A stretch of 64,000 bases of DNA from Burkholderia stabilis. GTDB taxonomy: Bacteria; Pseudomonadota; Gammaproteobacteria; Burkholderiales; Burkholderiaceae. The notes beneath the pieces were generated by a model that did not search any database, had not been told where the DNA came from, and saw nothing but the letters and a program-made list of their open reading frames with translations. The first letter of the stretch is position 1, and each line of letters opens with the position of its first letter. The position numbers were made by a program, and so were the translations under genes. This document shows, piece after piece, positions 28,688 through 36,678 of this stretch. The stretch covers positions 2,728,001-2,792,000 of the forward strand of contig NZ_CP016442.1 of NCBI RefSeq assembly GCF_001742165.1, in the 5' to 3' direction.

Positions 28688-29509
28688 TCAGCGCTGCCCT
28701 TGCGTGTCGAGCACTGCTGCGACGATCGCCTCCGGCGCATCTTCCTGGACCAGGTGTCCTGCACGCGGCACCCGGATCAGCTTGCCGTTCGCGATGCGGT
28801 CGGCGAGCGCCTGCCCCTGTTCGAGCGGAATCCACGCATCGTCCTCGCCCCACACGATGCGCACCGGAAAATCCGGCGCAGCGTAGCGGGCCTCCGCTTC
28901 CTCGATGTAGCGCTGGCGCATCTGCGCGATCTGGCGATAGAACGCGGGCCGGCCGGCCGGCGTGAGCCATGGCGAACGGTAGATCGACAGGGTGTCGTCG
29001 CTCAGCGGCCGCGCAACCGCGTTGCCGATATAGGCCGACACGAGCGCGTGATGCGCATACGCCGGCAATCCGGTGAACGCGGCTTCGTGCTGCGCGACAT
29101 GGCGCACGAACGGTGAACCCTGCGGCGCGATCGCGACCGGGTTCACGAGCGTGAGATCCGCATACGCGATGCCGTCGAGGAAGTGCGCGCGCAACACGGT
29201 GGCGCCGCCGTAGTCGTGCGCGAGCACGCGCGGGCGTGTGACGTTCCATTCATCGAGCAGCGCGCCGAACAGCACGTTCTGGCGGCCGAGCGACACGTCC
29301 GCGTCGGGCATGTCGGACTGGCCGTAGCCGAGCAGGTCGTAGAAGAACACACGATGACGCCGCGCGAGCCACGGCGCGATCCGTCGCCACACCTGCGACG
29401 AAAACGGCGTGCCGTGCACGAGCACGAGCGGCGGCCCTTCGCCGAGCGTGCCCCATGCAATCCGGTGGCCTTCGAAATTGAAACGGTTCGCGAGTTCGAG
29501 CATCGGCAT
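28688..29509 (-). CDS. Alpha/beta hydrolase with Asp nucleophile
   Basis: 273 residues. The nucleophile elbow is VLAHDYGGATVL with Asp rather than Ser, as in haloalkane dehalogenases, haloacetate dehalogenases and epoxide hydrolases. Oxyanion loop LVHGTPFSSQVWR, acid in WGEDDAWIPLEQG, and histidine in RAGHLVQEDAPEA complete the triad. The Asp nucleophile favours dehalogenase or epoxide hydrolase chemistry, but the substrate is unknown. It is divergent from a CGNR regulator 75 bases away, which probably controls it. Confidence 0.87.
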   Translation of the reverse strand: MPMLELANRFNFEGHRIAWGTLGEGPPLVLVHGTPFSSQVWRRIAPWLARRHRVFFYDLLGYGQSDMPDADVSLGRQNVLFGALLDEWNVTRPRVLAHDYGGATVLRAHFLDGIAYADLTLVNPVAIAPQGSPFVRHVAQHEAAFTGLPAYAHHALVSAYIGNAVARPLSDDTLSIYRSPWLTPAGRPAFYRQIAQMRQRYIEEAEARYAAPDFPVRIVWGEDDAWIPLEQGQALADRIANGKLIRVPRAGHLVQEDAPEAIVAAVLDTQGQR

Positions 29510-29517
29510 CTCCGTGC

Positions 29518-29533
29518 TAACCTGTTTTGGTTA
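29518..29533. promoter_or_regulatory. Small inverted repeat between hydrolase and CGNR regulator
   Basis: TAACC (29518-29522) and GGTTA (29529-29533) form an inverted repeat; a further GGTTA follows in AAAAGGTTACT. The 75-base divergent region is AT-rich compared with its flanks. A plausible operator for the CGNR protein, by inference only. Confidence 0.4.
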
Positions 29534-29584
29534 TTAAAAGGTTACTCCGGATTTTTCGGGCGTGAAACCGATAGGCGAAAATAA

Positions 29585-30199
29585 ATGGTTACTCGACACG
29601 AGCCCGCGCGACACGCGCATGAATGGGGTGCGGCCGATTTCGTCGGCGGCCATCCGGCGCTGGACTTCCTCAATACGGTGGCCGACACCGGGAAAACGCG
29701 CGACGAGGACAAACTCGTCGACTGGCCGGCTGTACGTGCGTGGGCGGAGCAATCGGGCTTGCTGGCGCCGGACGATCTGGCGCGGTTTCTGCGTCATGCG
29801 CGGCAGGACGGCGCCGACGAACTGATGGCGCTGCATCGCTTTCGCGAGGATGCGTACGCGGCGATCGCGCACCTGACGGTCGGCGGTGGCGGCAGCGCCG
29901 GCACGCGCGCGGCGGAGCGGCTTGCCGTGGCGATCCGCGACGCGATCGGGCGCAGCGCGTTCGACGCGGTTGGCGGCCGGTTCGCATGGCGGCCCGACGC
30001 GCGCGCCGCGTCGCGTTGGGTCGATGCGGCCGCGCTCGGCTTCGAGCATCTGCTGCGCAGCGATGATTTCGCGCGCGTGCGGCAGTGCGGCCGCTGTACG
30101 TGGTTCTTCGTCGATCGCGGCCGCGGCGTCGGGCGGCGCTGGTGCGACATGCGCACGTGCGGCAATCGCGCGAAGGTGGAGGCGTTCAGGGAGCGGTGA
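29585..30199 (+). CDS. CGNR zinc-finger (ABATE domain) regulator
   Basis: 204 residues. The N-terminal domain begins FVGGHPALDFLNTVADTGKT, typical of the stress-response ABATE domain; the C-terminus carries the CGNR zinc finger with CGRCTWFFVDRGRGVGRRWC and DMRTCGNRAKVEAFRER, four Cys ligands visible. Proteins of this kind are putative transcription factors often next to hydrolases or transporters they regulate. Divergent from the Asp-nucleophile hydrolase. Confidence 0.9.
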   Translation: MVTRHEPARHAHEWGAADFVGGHPALDFLNTVADTGKTRDEDKLVDWPAVRAWAEQSGLLAPDDLARFLRHARQDGADELMALHRFREDAYAAIAHLTVGGGGSAGTRAAERLAVAIRDAIGRSAFDAVGGRFAWRPDARAASRWVDAAALGFEHLLRSDDFARVRQCGRCTWFFVDRGRGVGRRWCDMRTCGNRAKVEAFRER

Positions 30200-30248
30200 T
30201 GCGCGCGCCGTTACGGTTGCCGCGCCGCGCGCGACCGGCGCGCGATCG

Positions 30249-31154
30249 TCATTGTGCGGCTTCGTGCGGCCGATGTTCCGGCCACAGCGTCGCGGCGACG
30301 AACAGCCCGGCCGCGAGGAACGGCGCGCCGATCGCGAACAGGATGGCCGTGAGGCCCCAGCGATCCCAGAAGCGGTCGACGACTGCGCGCTCGGGTGTGA
30401 CGGGGTCGTACAGCACGTCGACGTCATCGCCTTCGTGCAGGCCCGGATGCGACGACGCCGAACCCTGGACGAATGTGATCGGCCGCCCGCTGTCGGTCGT
30501 GAATGCGACGATCGCCGAATACAGCGATGTGCGCGCGCGGGGCGACCGCGCGCTTTTCGCGATCTCGACGACATGGCCGGTCGATTGCGCGTAGTGGCGC
30601 ACGATCTGCCACTGGCGCAGGCCGGTGGCGCCCGCGCCGGCGAGGAAGCCGGTGCCGATCGCGATCGGGATCAGCACGACCGCGATATCCCAGCGGCGCC
30701 GCGCCTGCTTGCGTTCGGCGCGGGTCGGCGGCGCGTCGGATTGCCCGCGGCGGCGCTCGCCGGCGATCAGCAGGCCGCCGATCGCGAACGACGCGATGGC
30801 GAGCAGTGCCGGCACCGCAGCCGGAAACCAGCGCTGCGCGAAATCGTCGATCAGGGCGGGACGGTCGGGATGGGCGGGGTCGAGCAACACGTCGACGTTC
30901 TCGCCGATGTCGTACGCGGGGACGGTCGATGCAGTATTGCCGGCGACTTCGCGGCGCTGGCCGTCGTTCGCGAGGTAGGCGACGATCGGCCGGTACGCGC
31001 GCATCGCGTCGCTGTCCTGCACGATGCGCACGACGGTGCCCGGCGCGCGGACCAGATGGCCGGTCGCGCGGCCGGCCGTGACGGCGAGCACGCCGGCCAG
31101 CACGAGCAGCGCGACGCCGAGCAAGACCGCGACGAGCGCGTCCTTACGCGGCAT
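30249..31154 (-). CDS. DUF3592 membrane protein
   Basis: 301 residues. Four hydrophobic segments (near residues 8-25, 110-130, 160-185 and 265-290) flank two similar soluble domains, each reading GTVVRIV...PIVAYLANDGQRREVAG...GENVDVLLDPAHPD and GHVVEIA...IVAFTTDSGRPITFV...GDDVDVLYDPVTPE, the DUF3592 pattern. The tandem arrangement is clear. Function unknown; inner-membrane location expected. The start at 31152-31154 (MPRKDALVAVLL) places the first helix at the N-terminus; upstream codons look non-coding. Confidence 0.82.
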   Translation of the reverse strand: MPRKDALVAVLLGVALLVLAGVLAVTAGRATGHLVRAPGTVVRIVQDSDAMRAYRPIVAYLANDGQRREVAGNTASTVPAYDIGENVDVLLDPAHPDRPALIDDFAQRWFPAAVPALLAIASFAIGGLLIAGERRRGQSDAPPTRAERKQARRRWDIAVVLIPIAIGTGFLAGAGATGLRQWQIVRHYAQSTGHVVEIAKSARSPRARTSLYSAIVAFTTDSGRPITFVQGSASSHPGLHEGDDVDVLYDPVTPERAVVDRFWDRWGLTAILFAIGAPFLAAGLFVAATLWPEHRPHEAAQ

Positions 31155-31436
31155 GACCGGACCCGCTGCGTGCGGCGCACGGCGGATTCGGGTGTGCTCG
31201 GGCGAGCGGCGTGCCCCGACGGACAGGCCGATATCGGCGCAACCAGGCCCTCTGAATGGTCGCGTCTCGTTCACATGCTTCCATGTCTGGCGTCCCATGT
31301 TCTCTCAGTGCCGGCGGGCAAACGGCAGTGCCTGCGCCGGTCGTGTGATATTTGTCGGACGATTCTAGCGGAAACGATGCGGAACGGGCGTGCGGATGCT
31401 TACCGTGCGTGGGCGCGAAAGCGGGCGACGAAAAGG
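31155..31436. other. Intergenic region before tRNA-Lys terminator
   Basis: About 280 bases of core-composition sequence without a supported gene; it holds the promoter side of the DUF3592 gene and the original downstream flank of tRNA-Lys. Confidence 0.5.
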
Positions 31437-31469
31437 AAAAAGCCCGGTTAGCTTTCGCTAACCGGGCTT
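31437..31469 (-). terminator. Original terminator of tRNA-Lys, now displaced
   Basis: On the minus strand AAGCCCGGTTAGC pairs perfectly with GCTAACCGGGCTT (31440-31469), loop GAAA, then a run of U. It lies 10 bases past the attL core and would have ended the tRNA-Lys transcript before the phage moved the tRNA 13.8 kb away. Confidence 0.85.
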
Positions 31470-31478
31470 CGGAATTCC

Positions 31479-31526
31479 TGGTGGGGCGTGAGTGACTCGA
31501 ACACTCGACCTACGGATTAAGAGTCC
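31479..31526. repeat. attL: 48-bp copy of tRNA-Lys 3' end
   Basis: Identical over 48 bases to 45,323-45,370, which is the 3' part of the intact tRNA-Lys gene from CCA to the anticodon region. The identity stops at 31,527 (C versus G in the tRNA). Confidence 0.95.
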
Positions 31527-32156
31527 CTTGCGAAAGCGACAGTGGTCGATACTGGTCGATATTACCGTTGCTTTCGAGCAACGACGCGACACTGGTCGAC
31601 TGTATTCGACAGTGCCGTTGACACTTAGTTGACGCTCCAGCCGCTGGGTAGCGCCCGCCCTTTGATCTCGTTGCCGATGCGGAGCGACGGAGACATTGGT
31701 AATACCAAGTCGTTGACTCAGAAGGGGTTTTTGGGAGAGATCCCCGGGGCGTGGCACATATGGTTCCTCTTACGATCAGGCCCTGTTAATTGCCTTGCAA
31801 GATGGCGGTCGGATACCGCCGTAGCTGCGGCCTACGGTATCGAATATACCCGCTACTCGGTCCGGCGGGCCGCGCTGAGCCGCGCGATCACCCATCGCAC
31901 GCTGCAGAGGGGCCGTCGCGCTAGGCCGCGTCGATTACGTGCCGGACACTCCTCACGCTAGCCGCCCGGATCGGATCTAGCGCGGCTATCAAGATCTGAG
32001 CGTGGCGCTTTCCCAACCCGGGAATCCAATAAAATCAAACACTTGCTGAAAAAGAACGAGCGGGTAGCAACGAGTCGCTAATCGCGACTCCTTAAAAATC
32101 AGTCACTTACAGATTTGGTATCCTCGTATTCAACCAGTTTCCCGGAGCGTTCAGCA
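31527..32156. other. Left-end prophage region with integrase arm-like repeats
   Basis: About 630 bases with no confident gene. Next to attL are repeats AGTGGTCGAT (31541), ACTGGTCGAT (31551) and ACTGGTCGAC (31591), and GTTGACACTT at 31617, which recurs near the right end at 45,256. Such repeats beside the core are expected for arm-type integrase sites. A stretch at 31,771-31,900 looks protein-like across two frames (YDQALLIALQDGGRIP, then AVAAAYGIEYTRYSV) and could be a decayed small gene. Confidence 0.55.
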
Positions 32157-32609
32157 ATGCCGGTGCACGTCTATGTCGACACCGAATTCACGGATTTCAT
32201 TGACTGCGAGCTCATCAGCATTGGCCTCGTCGCGGACGACGGCCGCGAGTTTTATGGGGAGCGCTCGGATTTCGAACAATCTAGCTGCAGCGAGTTTGTC
32301 CGCGCAGCAGTTCTTCCCCAGCTCGGAAAGTACCCGGACCGGGTGTTCACGCGCGATTCTTTGCACACCGAGCTGAGCCTCTGGCTCGATCAATACACCA
32401 ACGAGCGCGAGCGTCTGCTGTGTTTTGACTACGGTGGCGATTGGGAGCTGCTATGTGACCTAATGGATGGCCCGCCTGCTGGTTGGCGAGCCTGCCGCGT
32501 TCAGCTTGATCAGCAGCGCATGGAGGACTACTTTCGCCGCCACGTAGGACGGCACCACGCGCTGATTGACGCTCGCGCAATGCAGTACGCGACCGCGATT
32601 GATGAATAA
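32157..32609 (+). CDS. DEDDh 3'-5' exoribonuclease-like protein (Rv2179c-like)
   Basis: 150 residues. Exonuclease motifs: VYVDTEFTDF (first Asp and Glu) followed by CELISIGLVADDGREFYGE, an Asp in LLCFDYGGDWELL, and HHALIDARAM with the His and last Asp of a DEDDh site. The DTEF...ELISIGLV pattern matches the small 3'-5' exoribonuclease family typified by mycobacterial Rv2179c. GGAG lies 9 bases upstream of the ATG at 32157, so this start is used. It is oriented opposite to the phage structural genes at the left edge of the prophage, a usual place for cargo. Confidence 0.8.
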   Translation: MPVHVYVDTEFTDFIDCELISIGLVADDGREFYGERSDFEQSSCSEFVRAAVLPQLGKYPDRVFTRDSLHTELSLWLDQYTNERERLLCFDYGGDWELLCDLMDGPPAGWRACRVQLDQQRMEDYFRRHVGRHHALIDARAMQYATAIDE

Positions 32610-32624
32610 GTGCGCAACTGACGC

Positions 32625-32945
32625 CTAGTGGTATGTAGGACAAGGCGCCATATACTCGGCGGTCACGTCCCGCCATGTCGAGCATTCTCGATCACTTAGC
32701 CACGTCTCCCAGACGACCGGCACGGAGACGCAGAAGGCGCTCGCTCCTATCAACTCGTACACGGATCCAGACTCGTCAGTTCCTCTGCGGGTCTCGTAAT
32801 CGAAGTGCACGATCCGCATGCTCATGCTGTATCGCGAACGATTCATTTGAGCCTTTCCCGCAAAGTAGCGTGCTCCGTCTGCATCAAACACGAACCATTC
32901 AAAAAATCTGATTACGGGATCCGGGGTGGCAATGTCAGGTGGCAT
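32625..32945 (-). CDS. Uncharacterised prophage protein
   Basis: 106 residues starting MPPDIATPDPVIRFFEWFVF. No family recognised; one possible hydrophobic stretch (LIGASAFCVSVPVVW). The ATG at 32943-32945 is eight bases after a TAG that ends the frame-corrected upstream gene, and the AGGA ribosome site overlaps that TAG, so the two genes look translationally coupled. It may act together with the HEPN-like gene. Confidence 0.6.
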   Translation of the reverse strand: MPPDIATPDPVIRFFEWFVFDADGARYFAGKAQMNRSRYSMSMRIVHFDYETRRGTDESGSVYELIGASAFCVSVPVVWETWLSDRECSTWRDVTAEYMAPCPTYH

Positions 32946-32953
32946 AGCGGGTC

Positions 32954-33692
32954 CTAAATATCGGTGAGAAAGGGGCAACCTTTCAGAAGCGCCTCGGCGA
33001 CTGCGTCGACGAACATCTCCAATCGTTCGCTACGATTGCGAACACGCTCTGCCCATGTCTTCGCGACCTTTCGGTAGTACATGCGTTGTTCTGTTTTCCA
33101 CCCCCGTTCGGGTACACGAGGTCATGCATCCCTGTCATATAGACGCGCTCGATATCGAGATCTATGAACTTTTGGTGGTGGTGAATCTGATTGCGTTCGC
33201 GAATTTCCTGATCGAACTCCTTGCCGAATTGCTTGATGAATGGACCGAACTGAATGCCATGTTTTGGCACCAAGCGATCGACAGCGTCAACCAGTTGCTT
33301 GAGACGCTCTTTGAACTGATAGATGCGGCTGAAGTACAACTCGCAAGCGTTACTTAGGTGCTCATGTCGAGTCACGGGTAAGCCGTTGAATGGGAAACGG
33401 CGGAAGTAATACTCGCAGGACCTTACAGAGAGCGCGACGTCGTACAGCTCGAGGTAACGTGTGACGACAGCATGCTGCAGCTCCACGTCAGGGGGAGCTG
33501 AAACGGCTTTGCCTCATCAGTCGGCTCCGGCAATATTCCATCGAGATCCATTGTCGCTACCAAGCTCGAAACCCGTGCCTCGTGCCAGCCCGGAATGGCG
33601 TCAAGTTTCTTGATGAACCGTGCTGTCGCGTCCATCATCTGCGCGCGTGTCGATTCTTTCGATGCAGTTGTCTCGTTCACCATAGCGGCCAT
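32954..33692 (-). pseudogene. HEPN-like protein gene interrupted by two -1 shifts
   Basis: Three consecutive segments in different frames join to one plausible protein of ~245 residues: MAAMVNETTASKESTRAQMM... to DEAKPFQLP; then DVELQHAVVTRYLELYDVAL... to YPNG; then WKTEQRMYYRKVAKTWAERV... to GCPFLTDI and TAG at 32954. The joints fall on a C5 run (minus strand, ~33491-33495) and a G5 run (33101-33105), and one extra base in each restores the frame. The middle contains ERNQIHHHQKF, which fits the RxxxxH motif of HEPN ribonuclease domains; this link is tentative. The restored stop abuts the next gene's ribosome site, supporting the correction. Start could be 33692 or 33683. Confidence 0.65.
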
Positions 33693-33880
33693 ATCCAAGG
33701 ATAGTCGGCATGTCGGATTGTCGACTATGCACACGTTAATGTCGAACGCCCGTAGGCGGCCGAACGTCGACGGGCTGCCGTGCGTTCCCAGCGTAACGCG
33801 TATGCAGTAGCTCGCCGTAGGCAAGGCCCACGTCCTCACGCTCGCGCGTTGCGGGCGATGGAGCCTTGCCTGCGGCACAC

Positions 33881-35260
33881 CTAGATCTTCGTGACTTGCA
33901 GCACAAGCACTATCTCTGTCTGATCGCGCAATGAGCCACGGCCTTTCGCCCATTTGGGTAGGAAGGAGAGGCCTGACGATGACAACGAGTCGTGTGCTTG
34001 CAACAAGCCTCCGATTACTGCGACATCGCCGTTACTCAAGGTTGTAACGGTTTGAAGCTTCCGCGTGTTTTTTGTAGGCGAGGTATTCACGCCCGTCGAC
34101 GTGCGCACGAAGTCGGATATTTCCTCTTCTACCGACAGCTCTATCGTGTCCCGCATCACCGTTGGTTGCACGTCAAAAATAACGCCAGCGTCCTGATACA
34201 CAACTGACTGAACCGGTGTTCCACTTGGTCCTTGATAACTCACCTGCCCCTGCGTTGGCACCTGCTGACCGACATTGAGCCGCGCGCGATCACCGGACAG
34301 CACCGTCAGATTGGGGCGCGTCAGCACCTTGAAACGGCTATCCGAATCAAGCGCCTGAATGCCAAGCGTCACTGCGTTGCCAGCGCGCAGCTGCACTGTC
34401 GAGGCTGATGGATCGGACAATCCATTGTTCACGTTCAACCCAATCGCCGCACCAAACAGGCTAACTGCAAGAGCAAAACCCGATTGATCCTGTGTCGTGT
34501 TATTGACCTCGTAAACCCACGCACGCAAATTCACCTTGCCACGGGCCACGTCGATCATCGGCAAGACCTTCCGGAGCGCCTCGATCTCACCCGGTGTACC
34601 CATGAACACAAGCTGATCCGAACTCTGGTCAATCATCGCCGCTGCCGATTCTTGTGGCACGTTCCGCGCAACTTCGCCCTTTCCCTGCAATGCGGCCGCA
34701 CCAGTCGGCGACACCCCTCGCTGTGTCGTGAACCGCCCACCTACCAGAGGCTGCACTAACCGCATCAGGTAATCGGCTTTGCGGTAGCGCGGAACGTAGA
34801 CGAACGGCTCACGCACTTCCCTCGGCTGGTCCGCATCAGGCTTCTTCCCGATGAAATCCACGCCATCGCGCACCGTCACGACATATCCAAGCGAATCAAG
34901 GAACGCTGAAAGAAAACGGCGCAAGTCGCCGTCGTCGGCCTTGTAACGGAACGACACCTGTCGCTGATCCGCGAGCACGTCCGGACCGATCACATGCGGC
35001 GTTTTCACCGCATTCTCGTACACGAAGTCGACCACGAACGAAACCGTCGCGAATCGCAGGTCGAACGAATTGCCCTTCGAATGCTGCACCATTGGCTGCG
35101 TCGGCGTGAGCGGTACCGAGACGGGAAGCGGCGCTGCCGTCTGACCACCGAGCGATGCCAACGTCGGTAACGGTGGCGCTACCGGCATCGACGCCGGCTT
35201 ATCGGCCACCGCGAGCGCAGGCCACATCACTGCAAGCGTGAGCAGACTCTTGACGCTCAT
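33881..35260 (-). CDS. Phage secretin (pIV-like)
   Basis: 459 residues with signal peptide MSVKSLLTLAVMWPALAVA. N-domain (residues ~60-240, VSFVVDFVYENAVKTPHVIG, PREPFVYVPRYRKADYLMRL) is followed by the secretin core: GIQALDSDSRFKVLTRPNLT, VLSGDRARLNVGQQVPTQGQ, VVYQDAGVIFDVQPTVM, and the C-terminal VTTLSNGDVAVIGGLLQAHD signature. It should form the outer-membrane exit channel for phage particles. Its ATG overlaps the zot stop by four bases. Some inoviruses lack their own secretin; this one is equipped. Confidence 0.93.
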   Translation of the reverse strand: MSVKSLLTLAVMWPALAVADKPASMPVAPPLPTLASLGGQTAAPLPVSVPLTPTQPMVQHSKGNSFDLRFATVSFVVDFVYENAVKTPHVIGPDVLADQRQVSFRYKADDGDLRRFLSAFLDSLGYVVTVRDGVDFIGKKPDADQPREVREPFVYVPRYRKADYLMRLVQPLVGGRFTTQRGVSPTGAAALQGKGEVARNVPQESAAAMIDQSSDQLVFMGTPGEIEALRKVLPMIDVARGKVNLRAWVYEVNNTTQDQSGFALAVSLFGAAIGLNVNNGLSDPSASTVQLRAGNAVTLGIQALDSDSRFKVLTRPNLTVLSGDRARLNVGQQVPTQGQVSYQGPSGTPVQSVVYQDAGVIFDVQPTVMRDTIELSVEEEISDFVRTSTGVNTSPTKNTRKLQTVTTLSNGDVAVIGGLLQAHDSLSSSGLSFLPKWAKGRGSLRDQTEIVLVLQVTKI

Positions 35261-36371
35261 TTCGAGCTACCCCCAGGAATAACAGAAGGCGCACCGGCAG
35301 TCGGCTTTGCGCCCGACCACATCGCAACACGTTCGCCGTCCACTCGACCGAAAATCGATGTCCCAAGCCCGTTGAACGCAGCAGGAGAATCGACACGGAT
35401 GCGCCCGCCTGCGTCAGCGAGCACCACGTACTGCACGGTGCCGGACTCGAATCGCCCAAGCACCCGCCACGTGTCCGAAACGTCCGACACCTTCGCAGGA
35501 GCGGGCGATGGCGCGGGCAAGCCGGGAGATCCCCCGGCACGGTCACTGCAGAAGCACCCGCAGCAGAAACACCAGAGACCTGACCTTGTGCCGGCTTTGG
35601 TTTATGCGAAAAAAATCGAGCGACTCCCCAAAGTCCGGCGCAAAACAACACAAACGACACACCACCCACCACCCACAACTTACGGTCGAGTAGCACGTTT
35701 TGGCGTGCGTCTACGACAGCCTCGTGACCGGCCCCGCCCGCATAGCTCTTATAGAGCGGAAAGATCTCTGGGTTATACGTCTTGTAGTAAGTAGCAACCC
35801 GCGTTTTCGCGTTCTGCTTCCAACCGTCATATTGTTCAACTCGATAACGCGTCGACGCACCGAGCATCTTGAGCTTGTGCATCACAAATGTCAGCTCAAG
35901 CACCGGCTTTAGCATCCGATGCAAATCAGTCACCGACTGGACCATCAGCACAATGTCGCAGGCGAGCCCCGATTCCTGATTGACGAAATGCCGATGCATA
36001 CGGAAGAACGATACATGCTCTTTCGAAAGCTTCTCCCCGGTCGCCCACAACTTCCACGCTTCGTCGATCGCAAGCAAATCGCCGGGCTCAACCAGACCCG
36101 GCGTTACCGTCGCCCCGCCTGAACCTTCAACCTCAACCGGGAAGAATCCTTCCTCACGCACGCGATCAGTCGTCACGTGTACGATGCGACCGAGCTTCGA
36201 CGGATTAAGCCCACGCTTCTCCGCAAGGTACGCGTGCATCGCCTCTTCCCTAACACCATCGACATTCGTAACCACCCGACGACCCCGCGCAATCGCCTCG
36301 AGCACCGGACCGGAAATAACCTCGTACGACTTACCCGATCCCATGATCCCGCAGTAAGCATTAATGGACAT
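35257..36371 (-). pseudogene. Zot / pI morphogenesis ATPase, needs a -1 shift
   Basis: The N-terminal ~280 codons encode a Zot domain: Walker A GIMGSGKSYEV, Walker B DLLAIDEAWKLW, ...FFRMHRHFVNQESGLACDIV, and a transmembrane helix (VVGGVSFVLFCAGLWGVARF). In the initial frame, family-like sequence stops after SAVTVPG; it resumes in the -1 frame as SPGLPAPSPAPAKVSDVSDT...WSGAKPTAGAPSVIPGGSSK ending at 35257. The switch is at a G5 run (plus-strand C5 at 35531-35535). The resumed frame ends in the usual ATGA overlap with the secretin, showing it is the genuine C-terminus. Either one base is missing, or the shift is programmed. Without it, a protein with an unrelated ~100-residue tail results. Confidence 0.8.
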
Positions 36372-36376
36372 TCAAT

Positions 36377-36670
36377 TCACCCGATCAACGGAATGCGTCG
36401 GATAACAAAACGAGCCGCATACGCCGCAACTACCATTGGCATTCCATAGCTCACCGAAAAAAGATCGAGGAAATACCATACCCCCGGACCTACAGCACCG
36501 AACGCCTGCGAAAGCGACGTGGCGGTAGGCAAGATGCCCTGCCCTTGCAGGAACTGCACCGCTTCCGTCACGAAGAAATACAACGCGAAATACAGCACGA
36601 ACTTGATCAGCACCGATCGAAACAGCCACGTCAGCGCCGACCAAACTGCAGACATCAGAATTGCGTACAT
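36377..36670 (-). CDS. DUF2523 / pVI-like minor coat protein
   Basis: 97 residues with three hydrophobic helices (LIKFVLYFALYFFVTEAVQF; GPGVWYFLDLF; MPMVVAAYAARFVIRRIPLI). The pattern and position between the adsorption gene and zot match DUF2523 proteins, the pVI-like minor coat protein needed to cap and release particles. Start MYAILMSAVWSALTWLFRSV. It lies 8 bases after the pIII-like stop and ends 5 bases before zot. Confidence 0.85.
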   Translation of the reverse strand: MYAILMSAVWSALTWLFRSVLIKFVLYFALYFFVTEAVQFLQGQGILPTATSLSQAFGAVGPGVWYFLDLFSVSYGMPMVVAAYAARFVIRRIPLIG

Positions 36671-36678
36671 GGATCACC

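Noticed and set aside
31479..31526. Second tRNA-Lys gene at the left end
   Set aside because: Only the 3' 48 bases are present, without D-arm or 5' acceptor strand; it is the att site copy.
31771..31961. Small gene YDQALLIALQDGGRIP plus AVAAAYGIEYTRYSV
   Set aside because: Protein-like only when a -1 shift is allowed, and no start codon with a ribosome site; kept as a possible relic, not as a gene.
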